Shown here piece after piece: positions 26,407-33,837 of a DNA stretch of 64,000 nucleotides. The stretch lies in assembly GCA_965229305.1 (NCBI GenBank), contig CBDDIZ010000042.1, forward strand, positions 558,001-622,000, in the 5' to 3' direction. Below the pieces are notes generated by a model, which ran no database searches, was not told where the DNA came from, and worked only from the letters and a program-made list of their open reading frames with translations. Source of the DNA: JALHNI01 sp965229305 (GTDB lineage Bacteria; Acidobacteriota; Terriglobia; Bryobacterales; Bryobacteraceae). The stretch's first letter is position 1; every line of letters starts with the position of its first letter. The position numbers and the translations under genes were made by a program.

Positions 26407-27441
26407 GTGGGAACGCTCCTGTTGCTGACACACCTGATGACGCTGGAAGTGGCGGGCCGGCTGGCCGATCTTCCCCTGCGCTGCATTGCGCAGGAGTATC
26501 CGAACAAGACGGCGCATACGATTGAAGGCGAAACGGATGCGAAGCTGACGCCGCGCCAGTTGCATCCGGCGTTTTACGGCTGTTTCGACTGGCATTCGAG
26601 CGTGCACGGGCACTGGATGCTGGTGCGGTTGCTGAAGACGACGCCGGGCCTGGAGCGCGAAGCCGAGATCCGGCGGACGCTGGCGGCGAGCTTTACGCCC
26701 GCGGCGATGGCGGGCGAGGTGGCGTACTTCGAGAAGTACAAGCTCGCGAGCACGTTCGAGCGGACGTATGGGTGGGCGTGGCTGCTGAAGCTCGACGAAG
26801 AACTGCGCACCTGGGAGGACGCGGACGGGCGGCGGTGGGCGCAGGCGCTGCGGCCGTTGACCGAGGTGATTGTGCAACGGTGGATGGCGTATCTGCCCAA
26901 ACAAACCTATCCGAATCGGACGGGGGTGCATCCGAATACGGCGTTTGGTTTGGTTTTTGCGCTGGACTGGGCGCGGGCGGCGAAGCACGAGTCGTTTGCG
27001 GGGCAGATTGTGGCGCGCAGCCGCGATTACTACGAGCGAACGACGGCGATCGCGGCGGTGCAGGAGCCGGATGGGACGGACTTTCTGTCGCCGAGCCTGG
27101 AAGTGGCGGACCTGATGCGGCGCGTGATGCCGGCGCGGGAGTTTGGGGCCTGGTTTGGGCGGTATTACACGGAGGAGGGTCTGGCGCGGGTGATGCAGGC
27201 GCCGGAGGTTTCCGATCGCAGCGACTACCAGATCGTGCATCTGGACGGGTTGTCGCTGAGCCGGGCGTGGTGTTTGGCGGGGATTGCGAGCGTGCTGCCG
27301 GAATCGGCGCGGAAGATGAAGATGCAGGCGGCAGCGAAGCGTCTGCTCGACGGCGCGCTGCCGCATGTGACGGGCAATTACGGGGGCGAGCACTGGCTGG
27401 CGTCGTTTGCGGTGTACGCGCTCAGCCAGGGGACGCGGTAG
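26407..27441 (+). CDS. DUF2891 family protein
   Basis: A 344-residue helical protein with the family features HPAFYGCFDWHSSVHGHW, YGWAWLLKL, HPNTAFGL, DFLSPSLEVADLM and HLDGLSLSRAW. The histidine and tryptophan motifs line what would be the cavity of an alpha/alpha-barrel, which suggests a glycoside-processing or lyase-type enzyme, but no member has a known activity that I can name. The start is GTG at 26407; an in-frame ATG ten codons on is possible. No signal peptide is certain. Confidence 0.8.
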   Translation: MGTLLLLTHLMTLEVAGRLADLPLRCIAQEYPNKTAHTIEGETDAKLTPRQLHPAFYGCFDWHSSVHGHWMLVRLLKTTPGLEREAEIRRTLAASFTPAAMAGEVAYFEKYKLASTFERTYGWAWLLKLDEELRTWEDADGRRWAQALRPLTEVIVQRWMAYLPKQTYPNRTGVHPNTAFGLVFALDWARAAKHESFAGQIVARSRDYYERTTAIAAVQEPDGTDFLSPSLEVADLMRRVMPAREFGAWFGRYYTEEGLARVMQAPEVSDRSDYQIVHLDGLSLSRAWCLAGIASVLPESARKMKMQAAAKRLLDGALPHVTGNYGGEHWLASFAVYALSQGTR

Positions 27442-27951
27442 CTATTTGCGCATGCTGCGGTCGGAAGACGGCGGTACGACACCCTTCAGGCGCAGGTGCA
27501 CGGCCATCTGGGCGTACTCGTGTTCGAGGTGGATGGTGTTGCCGTAGAGGGTGCCGAGGCGCGAGCGCTGGCCGCCGCGGCCTTCGATCATCTCGGTGGC
27601 TTTGGCGTCGGTGAGCGAGCCGTAGGCGGTGTCGCATTCGGCCATGGCGGTTTTGAAGGCTTCGACGAGTTCGGCCTTGGTGGACTTGGAAGCGGCGCCG
27701 AGTTGTTTGCGGGCGCCGTTGTAGGCGGAACAGACGCCCATGGCGGAGTCCGCGGTGTGGGCGACGAGGACTTTGAAGCTTTGGCTTTCGGGGGTGGGCT
27801 GGAAGCCGTAGTTGGCTTCGTCCATTTTTTCGACTGCGGCGATCAGGTTGCCTTTGGTGCGGTTCCAGGCTTGTTTGGCCTCGGTGCTCAGGACGTCCTG
27901 GGCGGCGAGGGAGGCGGCGGCGAGGGCCGCGAGGGTCATGAGATTCTTCAC
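27442..27951 (-). CDS. Exported DinB-like protein
   Basis: About 169 residues. A signal peptide (LMTLAALAAASLAAQ) is followed by a four-helix DinB-type bundle with the expected histidines (LVAHTADS, NTIHLEHEYAQM). DinB-like proteins bind metal and some act as thiol-dependent transferases; the substrate is unknown. The GTG at 27951 is preceded by AAGGAG at 9 bases and gives a clean signal peptide, so it is preferred to 28005. The stop abuts that of the convergent DUF2891 gene. Confidence 0.75.
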   Translation of the reverse strand: MKNLMTLAALAAASLAAQDVLSTEAKQAWNRTKGNLIAAVEKMDEANYGFQPTPESQSFKVLVAHTADSAMGVCSAYNGARKQLGAASKSTKAELVEAFKTAMAECDTAYGSLTDAKATEMIEGRGGQRSRLGTLYGNTIHLEHEYAQMAVHLRLKGVVPPSSDRSMRK

Positions 27952-28069
27952 TTGAGCGTACTCCTTGGTGGGCATCAGTCTACTGCAGTGGCCAGCCGGC
28001 GGCAACCACCGGAGCGAGGTGAATCATGGACGGGCGGATTCCGGCCGATAAAGGTTGCGGGAGGACGCC

Positions 28070-28267
28070 ATGTTGGAACAGGAAGAGTATATTCCGCATG
28101 AGATCTGTGCGCGGTGTGGGCTGATTCTCGCGCAAGATCAGTGCGTCTGTGGGTGGCGGCGGCCGCGGCCGACGCCGTTGAAACGGTCGCGGGACTGGAT
28201 CTGGCGGGCGCTCGCCGTGATGACGGTGGGCGGCGTGCTGTGGGGCTTGAGCGCTTTGGTTCGCTAG
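28070..28267 (+). CDS. 65-residue zinc-ribbon-like membrane mini-protein
   Basis: The product starts MLEQEEYIP and has CARCG followed by CVCGW, a possible four-cysteine zinc knuckle. A basic, proline-rich stretch then leads to one hydrophobic helix (about residues 42-62) ending LSALVR. The ATG follows GGGAGGA at 6 bases, which sets the start. Its stop overlaps the stop of the convergent AAA ATPase gene by four bases. No family is recognised. Topology suggests a cytoplasmic zinc knuckle anchored to the membrane. Confidence 0.6.
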   Translation: MLEQEEYIPHEICARCGLILAQDQCVCGWRRPRPTPLKRSRDWIWRALAVMTVGGVLWGLSALVR

Positions 28268-30006
28268 TCCTGCTTGTGATCGATGGTTACAAAGCAGCTT
28301 TCGAAGGCGTGGTCGAGCACTTCGGCGGTGAGCTCAAACGGCAGGCGTTCAAAGCGGATGAAGTCGATCGCATGGCTGAGGAGGTCGCGCGGATGGCAGC
28401 GGCGCATCTTTTTGCCGGTGCGGCGATAGCGCAGTTCCAGGAACTCTTCGAGGAGTTCTTCTTCGAACGGCAACTGTTGCGAGGCGCAGAAGCGGCGGAA
28501 GATCTCTTTGAATTCTTCTTCGGCCGGGCTCTTCATCATCATCTTGTACTGGATCCGGCGGAGGAAGGCTTCGTCGCCTAACTGGTCCGGATTGAGGTTG
28601 GTGGAGAAGATGAGGAAGCACTCGAAAGGAATGGCCACTTTGCCGCCGGTTTCAAACGAGAGGTAATCGTGCTTGCGTTCCATGGGCACGATCCAGCGGT
28701 TCAAGACTTCGGCGGGTGAGACCTTTTGGCGCCCGAAGTCGTCGATTAGATAGATGCCGTTGTTGGCCTTCACCTGGAAGGGCGCGTCGTAGATCTTCGA
28801 GCCCTGGTTGAAGCTGAGGTCGAGCATGGCGAGGTTGAGTTCGCCGCCGGTCATGATGAAGGGTCGCGCGGCGTGGAACCAGCGCGGGTCGTAGGCGAGT
28901 TCGTCGTTGACGGCCATCAGGACGGAGTCTTCTTCCGTTTTGTGGGCGTGGAGAGGCTTGTGATAGAGCGGGTCGTAGACCTGGATGATCTGGCCCTGAG
29001 CTTCGATGGCAAAGGGGATGTAGATCGGTTCGCGGCTGATTTTGAACAGGGCTTCGGCCAGGAACGTCTTGCCGTTGCCGGGCTGTCCATAGATGAGGAA
29101 GCTTTTGCCGGCGTTTACGGCGGGGCCGAGCTGGGAAATGATGTCCTTGGTGAGGACGAGGCCCTTCAGGGCTTCCATCAGGTTCTCTTTGGTGAGCCAG
29201 CTATCGCGCAAGCGCTGTTTGTAGACTTGGGCGGTGTATTGTTCGATCGGCACCGGGGCGGGGCCGGCGTACTGATTCTGGAGCAGGTGGTCGCGGGCGA
29301 GGACGCGGCCGGCTTCCGCGAGGTGGAAGGTGCCGGAGACGCTGCCCATGCCGAGCGACTTTTTGACGGCGATAAGCTGGAGGCGCTTGAGGTTGTCGAG
29401 GATCGGCTCGATGAGGCTGAACTTGAGGGCGATCGCGCCAGCCAGTTGCCGGCCGGTGATCTCGCCGCGGAAGTAAAGGATCTTGAGGATCAGCGACTCG
29501 ATGAAGGTGTCTTTGAGGCCAGTGGCTTCGAGCGACTCGGGAACGGGAGGCGCGATGACCGGGACGGACTCTTCTTTTTCCTTTTCCTTGCCGGCGGGCG
29601 GGGTGCCGGAGGCGCCGAGGCTCAGATTGCGGATGTTGGAAAGCCAGTTGGCGCCGCCTGCTTCGGGAGCGGCGGCAGCGGGCTTGGGCTCGGCTGGTTT
29701 AGGGTCGGTCGCCTTGGTCTCGGCGGGTTTGGCTTCTGGAGCTTTGGCCGTGGGGAGGGGCTGCCGCGCCGCTACCGGGGGTGCCGGAGCCGGACGGGGG
29801 GCGGGGGGTGTTGGATTGGGCTGGCTGGCGGCGGGAGCGGTGGGACGAGGAGCGGTGGGAGCTGGGGTGCCCGAACCGGCAGCCGGGGGCGCCGGTGCGC
29901 GAGGGGGAACACTGATGGTCGGCAGGGGACCCTTGGGCGGCTTCTTGTCGCCGAGAGCGCTGATCGGGCCAGGAGTCGGGCCGGGCTTGGAGATAGTATC
30001 GCTCAT
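28264..30006 (-). CDS. AAA family ATPase with proline/alanine-rich N-terminus and winged-helix segment
   Basis: A 580-residue protein in three parts. Residues 1-155 are low complexity, rich in Pro, Ala and Lys. Residues about 160-245 look like a winged helix (RGEITGRQLAGAI, LQLIAVKK). The rest is an AAA+ module with Walker A GQPGNGKT (307-314), Walker B-like YLIDDFGR, and sensor FSTNLNP. MoxR and YifB-like ATPases are distant relatives. The ATG at 30006 is followed directly by the sequence MSDTIS; a TTG at 30012 is the alternative. No known operon partner; the neighbour on the other strand is YihY. It probably remodels a protein or DNA complex. Confidence 0.75.
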   Translation of the reverse strand: MSDTISKPGPTPGPISALGDKKPPKGPLPTISVPPRAPAPPAAGSGTPAPTAPRPTAPAASQPNPTPPAPRPAPAPPVAARQPLPTAKAPEAKPAETKATDPKPAEPKPAAAAPEAGGANWLSNIRNLSLGASGTPPAGKEKEKEESVPVIAPPVPESLEATGLKDTFIESLILKILYFRGEITGRQLAGAIALKFSLIEPILDNLKRLQLIAVKKSLGMGSVSGTFHLAEAGRVLARDHLLQNQYAGPAPVPIEQYTAQVYKQRLRDSWLTKENLMEALKGLVLTKDIISQLGPAVNAGKSFLIYGQPGNGKTFLAEALFKISREPIYIPFAIEAQGQIIQVYDPLYHKPLHAHKTEEDSVLMAVNDELAYDPRWFHAARPFIMTGGELNLAMLDLSFNQGSKIYDAPFQVKANNGIYLIDDFGRQKVSPAEVLNRWIVPMERKHDYLSFETGGKVAIPFECFLIFSTNLNPDQLGDEAFLRRIQYKMMMKSPAEEEFKEIFRRFCASQQLPFEEELLEEFLELRYRRTGKKMRRCHPRDLLSHAIDFIRFERLPFELTAEVLDHAFESCFVTIDHKQD

Positions 30007-30110
30007 CCTCAAGAGAGATATCGGCGGTTGCCACGCAAGTTTAGAGAGTGGACAGGGCGATTTCGCAGTACTAAGAGCATTATTCTAGGGGTGGGGACCG
30101 TCGCCAACAC

Positions 30111-31028
30111 ATGAGCAGCCCGGTTTGGTCAATTTGGAACGAGATTCGCCCGCGGCCGAGCGAGCGATTGTGGCAATCGTGCCGTCAGAGTGGCCGCTAT
30201 CTGATGGAGACGGAGGTGCACGTCTACGGGTTTTCGATTGCGGCGAACGTGCTGCTGTCGTTTATGCCGTTTCTGGTGGTGATGGCGTCGCTGTGCCGGC
30301 ATGTGTTCGGGTTGCCGGCGGCCGAGCAGGCCTTATATTTCGCGGTGCGCGACATCTTCCCGGACGATGTCGGCAAGGCGATCAGTTTTCGCGTGCAGCA
30401 GTTATTGCAGATTCGGGGCCCGCTGCAACTGACCTCGATGTTCCTGCTCTTTTTTACGGCGAACGGGATTTTTGAGCCCTTAGAGGTGGCATTAAACCGG
30501 GCATTCAATATCCGCACGAATCGGAGTTACTTTCGCAATCAATTGATCAGCTTAGGGTTGATCTTCGCGTGCGGCAGCCTGGTGATGATTTCGACGATCT
30601 TTACCGGCATGAATGTGAACCTGATTTCGCGCTTTCTGCCGGCGAATTCGTTTTTGCTGGCGTGGGGCTCGGTGCTGTTCTTTAAGTTGGCGGCGGTGCC
30701 GGCGTTGATTCTGTGCCTGTTTCTGATTTACTGGCTGCTGCCGAATGGGCCGGTGCCGATTCGGCGGATTATCCCGACGGCGATTCTGGTGGGGTTGCTG
30801 ATTGAGTTTCTGAAGTACGTCAACCTTTTGGTGTGGCCGTATCTACGGGAGAAGCTGTTGAGCGAGTACAGCGCGTTCTATATGTCGGTGTCGATTGTGC
30901 TGTTCAGTTTCGTGGGATCGATGGTGGTACTGGGAGGGGCGGAATGGGCGGCGCGGGGTGCCCATCCCCCAAAGAATGCATTAGACTATTCACTTGGCCA
31001 AGTAGCAGGAGACAAACATGCCGAATAA
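30111..31028 (+). CDS. YihY/BrkB family membrane protein
   Basis: A 305-residue polytopic inner-membrane protein with about six hydrophobic helices. Family signatures are ALYFAVRDIFP, LFFTANGIFEPLEVALNRAF, and WLLPNGPVPIRRIIPTAI. Once annotated as ribonuclease BN in error; the real role, transport or export, is not settled. Its end overlaps the next gene by 11 bases. Confidence 0.85.
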   Translation: MSSPVWSIWNEIRPRPSERLWQSCRQSGRYLMETEVHVYGFSIAANVLLSFMPFLVVMASLCRHVFGLPAAEQALYFAVRDIFPDDVGKAISFRVQQLLQIRGPLQLTSMFLLFFTANGIFEPLEVALNRAFNIRTNRSYFRNQLISLGLIFACGSLVMISTIFTGMNVNLISRFLPANSFLLAWGSVLFFKLAAVPALILCLFLIYWLLPNGPVPIRRIIPTAILVGLLIEFLKYVNLLVWPYLREKLLSEYSAFYMSVSIVLFSFVGSMVVLGGAEWAARGAHPPKNALDYSLGQVAGDKHAE

Positions 31029-32436
31029 GCAAACGCCCGAAATCACGCGGCGCGAGGCCGTGAAGACGACCGCCGCCGGTGCGACGGTGGCCGCCGGACT
31101 GATCACTGGCGCGCCCTGGATTCAGAAGGTGAAAGGCGCCAACGATAAGCTGAACTACGGCTTTATCGGGACGGGCAGCCGCGGCCAGTATCTGCTGAAG
31201 CACTTGAAGGGCATCGATAACGGCTATTGCACGGCCGTGTGCGATGTTTACCAGCCGAATTTGGATAAGGGCGCCGAGACGATCGGCACCAACCCGAAGA
31301 AGTTCAAAGACTATCGCGAGATGCTGTCGGCGTCGAATGTCGATGCGGTGCTGATTGCGACGCCTTTATACATGCACTTTCCGGTGACCAAGGCAGCGCT
31401 TGAAGCGGGCAAGCATGTGTTCTGCGAGAAGTCGCTGGTGTTCAAGGGCGAGGAAGTGCATCTGCTGCGTGCGCTGGCCAATGAACGGCCGAAGCAGACG
31501 CTGCAGACGGGTTTGCAGCGGCGCTATTCGAAGTTCTATCAGACGGCGAAGCAGATGATCGATAAGGGCATGATCGGTCAGGTGACGCACATCCGCGGCC
31601 AGTGGCATCGCAACACGTTTGCCAAGGATCCGTGGAACAAGCCGGTGCCTCCGGGCCGGACGGACAAAGAACAGAACTGGCGCAAGTATCGCGAGTTTTC
31701 GGGCGGTTTGACGGCGGAGCTGGCTTCGCATCAGATCGACGTGGCGGACTGGATGTTCGGGTCGGCTCCGGAGTATGTGGTGGGCGTGGGCGGCACGGAC
31801 TACATCAAGGACGGCCGCGACATCTTTGACAACATCCAACTGATCTATCGCTATCCGAAGGGCCAGAAACTGATCTACACGTCGATGACGACGAATCGTC
31901 ATCTGCCGCTGTTTGACGGCAGCCGGACGGAGTTCGGCGAAGTGATCATGGGTACGCAGGGCACGATCCACATCACGGTGGGCACCGACGATGAGCCGGC
32001 GCTGGGGATGTGGTTCAAAGAGCCGCCGCTGCCTTCGGCCGCGCCCGCGGGCAAGAATGCGCCGCCGGCCGCGGTGGGCGCGTCGCTGGTGAGCACGGGC
32101 AAAGGTGGCAAAGGTTTGCCGATTCTGCTCGATCAGCACAAGGTGCAGGCTTCGGACTCGTTCATCCAGAGCGAATTGAAGTTCGCCAAGATGTGGCTCT
32201 ACGGCAAGGGTGTGATGGTGCCGGAAGAGGACAAGAATCCGGTGGACGTGGAGCTGGAGAGCTTCTTTGACTGCTGCAAGACGGGCAAGCGTCCGCTGGC
32301 GGATCTCGAAGTGGGTCTGCATGACTCGACGGCGGTGATTTTGTCGAATCAGGCGATGTACGACGAACGCAAGGTGTACTTCAACGAGATCGATAAGTAC
32401 AAGCCCACGGGTACGGCCGCGCAGAAGAAGGGTTAA
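31018..32436 (+). CDS. Exported Gfo/Idh/MocA family oxidoreductase
   Basis: A 472-residue protein with a TAT signal (TRREAVKTTAAGATVAAG) and a Rossmann fold (GFIGTGSRGQ). The catalytic lysine is in GKHVFCEKSLV, and the C-terminal domain has FSGGLTAELASHQIDVADW. A long loop rich in Ala, Gly and Lys (about 340-375) is an insertion compared with the protein at 15048-16265, which is otherwise related. AGGAGA precedes the ATG. It is followed 6 bases later by msrA. Substrate unknown; a role in oxidation of sugars in the periplasm is an inference from family. Confidence 0.88.
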   Translation: MPNKQTPEITRREAVKTTAAGATVAAGLITGAPWIQKVKGANDKLNYGFIGTGSRGQYLLKHLKGIDNGYCTAVCDVYQPNLDKGAETIGTNPKKFKDYREMLSASNVDAVLIATPLYMHFPVTKAALEAGKHVFCEKSLVFKGEEVHLLRALANERPKQTLQTGLQRRYSKFYQTAKQMIDKGMIGQVTHIRGQWHRNTFAKDPWNKPVPPGRTDKEQNWRKYREFSGGLTAELASHQIDVADWMFGSAPEYVVGVGGTDYIKDGRDIFDNIQLIYRYPKGQKLIYTSMTTNRHLPLFDGSRTEFGEVIMGTQGTIHITVGTDDEPALGMWFKEPPLPSAAPAGKNAPPAAVGASLVSTGKGGKGLPILLDQHKVQASDSFIQSELKFAKMWLYGKGVMVPEEDKNPVDVELESFFDCCKTGKRPLADLEVGLHDSTAVILSNQAMYDERKVYFNEIDKYKPTGTAAQKKG

Positions 32437-32442
32437 CCGGAC

Positions 32443-32964
32443 GTGGAGGTCGCGACCTTAGGGGGCGGCTGTTTCTGGTGCCTGGAGGCGGTTTTTGACC
32501 GGGTGAAGGGCGTCGAGTCAGTGGAATCCGGGTACATGGGCGGGTCGGTGGACAAGCCGACGTATCGCGAGGTGTGTGCGGGGACGACCGGGCATGCCGA
32601 AGTGGTGCAAGTGACGTTCGATCCGGCGGTGATCACGTATCGTGAGCTGCTCGAAGTCTTCTTTTCGATCCATGATCCGACGACGCCGAACCGGCAAGGG
32701 AACGACGTCGGCACGCAGTATCGCAGCGCGATCTATACGCACTCGCCGGAACAGGATGCGACGGCGCGCGCGACGGTAGCGCAGCTCGAGCCGAGCTTCG
32801 GGGCGCCGATCGTGACTGAGATCACGCCGGCGGAAACCTTCTACATCGCCGAAGACTATCATCAGGAGTACTTCGCCAACAACGGTGGGGCGCCCTACTG
32901 TCAGTTCGTGGTGGCGCCGAAGGTGCAGAAGTTCATGAAGTACTTTTCGGCGAAGGCCAAGTAG
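32443..32964 (+). CDS. msrA: Peptide methionine (S)-S-oxide reductase MsrA
   Basis: A 173-residue enzyme with the catalytic C10 in GCFWC and the family motifs GYMGG, YREVCAGTTGHAE, DPTTPNRQGNDVGTQYRS and EDYHQEYF. It reduces methionine-S-sulfoxide in proteins. The start is GTG, 6 bases after the preceding stop. There is no signal peptide, so it acts in the cytoplasm. No MsrB domain or gene is adjacent. Confidence 0.96.
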   Translation: MEVATLGGGCFWCLEAVFDRVKGVESVESGYMGGSVDKPTYREVCAGTTGHAEVVQVTFDPAVITYRELLEVFFSIHDPTTPNRQGNDVGTQYRSAIYTHSPEQDATARATVAQLEPSFGAPIVTEITPAETFYIAEDYHQEYFANNGGAPYCQFVVAPKVQKFMKYFSAKAK

Positions 32965-33330
32965 CTACTTCGTGAAGGGCACGAGCGCGCGCAGGCGCGC
33001 ATCGCGCAGATACAAACCAGCCCACGCCAGCATGCCGATGACCACCGGCGCGATGAAATTGTCGTGCACGCGAACGTGCGTGGCCGTGGCGCCGCCGAGG
33101 TAGCCGGTCACCAGAATCGCGCCGAGGAAAGCCGTGCGGGGAATGGCATACACCACCATGCAGAGGAGCTCAACGATGCCGAGAAGCACGAGGGTGTCGG
33201 CGGGGTAACCGAAGATGCCGGTGAATTGCTTGACGACTTCGGGCGGGGCGGTGAGTTTAGTGAAGGCACTGAGAGTGAGCATCAGGATGGGGATGGCGCT
33301 CAGGCCCCAGTTGCGGAGGAGGTTCTTCAT
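32965..33330 (-). CDS. DoxX family membrane protein
   Basis: A 121-residue protein with four hydrophobic helices. DoxX features are the first helix with AFTKLTAPPEVV and the closing LYLRDARLRALVPF. Members are small inner-membrane proteins of uncertain role, often controlled by an adjacent HxlR-type regulator, as here. The stop adjoins the msrA stop, and the start is divergent from the HxlR gene with 83 bases between. Confidence 0.85.
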   Translation of the reverse strand: MKNLLRNWGLSAIPILMLTLSAFTKLTAPPEVVKQFTGIFGYPADTLVLLGIVELLCMVVYAIPRTAFLGAILVTGYLGGATATHVRVHDNFIAPVVIGMLAWAGLYLRDARLRALVPFTK

Positions 33331-33413
33331 GGTTCTCTTTCGTAACTAGAAATAAATTCAGAACTGAGTATATTATTGGAACTGCCGATGCCGAGACGCA
33401 AGAGGGCACATTC
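33331..33413. promoter_or_regulatory. Divergent control region between DoxX and HxlR
   Basis: An 83-base A+T-rich gap between two divergent genes. It contains TCAG (33358-33361) and CTGA (33364-33367), a short perfect inverted repeat around AA, and GTATATTATTGG with a possible -10 TATATT at 33369-33374 for the HxlR gene. A GAGG before the ATG at 33414 is the ribosome binding site. HxlR regulators usually bind such gaps and control both genes. Confidence 0.45.
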
Positions 33414-33815
33414 ATGACACCTAGCCACAAGGGAGATACTTCGCACGCGTGTAGTGTTTATCGCGAGGTGTTGGATTTGGTGGGGGATCGATGGACGGTG
33501 TACGTGGTGGGGATCTTAGGCAACGGGCCCTTGCGTTTCAATGAGTTGAAGCGAGCGGTGGACGGGATCTCGCAGCGGATGCTGACCTTGACGCTGAGGA
33601 CATTGGAGCGGGACGGGTTGGTGAGCCGGACGGTGACGCCATCGGTGCCGCCGCGAGTGGACTATGAGTTGACGGAAATGGGGAGGACGTTGCTGGAACC
33701 GGTGGGTGAATTGCTGAAGTGGGGGGCGGAAAGCAGGCCAACGGTGGAGCAGGCACGGAGGGAGTTTGACCGGCGGAATCTCCCTAACGCCGATCAAGAA
33801 TCTCGACAAGGGTGA
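33414..33815 (+). CDS. HxlR family transcriptional regulator
   Basis: A 133-residue winged-helix protein. The HxlR pattern is clear: the N-terminal cysteine in HACSVYREVLDLVGDRWT, then GPLRFNELKRAVDGISQRMLT, LTLRTLERDGLVSR and the wing VPPRVDYELTEMG. The single cysteine before the first helix is the redox or quinone/aldehyde-sensing residue in several members. It is divergent from DoxX and upstream of the TonB-dependent receptor. Confidence 0.93.
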   Translation: MTPSHKGDTSHACSVYREVLDLVGDRWTVYVVGILGNGPLRFNELKRAVDGISQRMLTLTLRTLERDGLVSRTVTPSVPPRVDYELTEMGRTLLEPVGELLKWGAESRPTVEQARREFDRRNLPNADQESRQG

Positions 33816-33821
33816 TGAAGT

Positions 33822-33835
33822 ATGTTACATAACAT
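33822..33835. promoter_or_regulatory. Palindrome ATGTTA-CA-TAACAT before the TonB-dependent receptor
   Basis: Perfect 6-base arms around CA, 2 bases before the receptor start codon and 6 bases after the HxlR stop. The gap between the two genes is only 22 bases, so this site takes most of it. It would block ribosome access or act as an operator. No Shine-Dalgarno is seen before the ATG at 33838. Confidence 0.4.
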
Positions 33836-33837
33836 TC

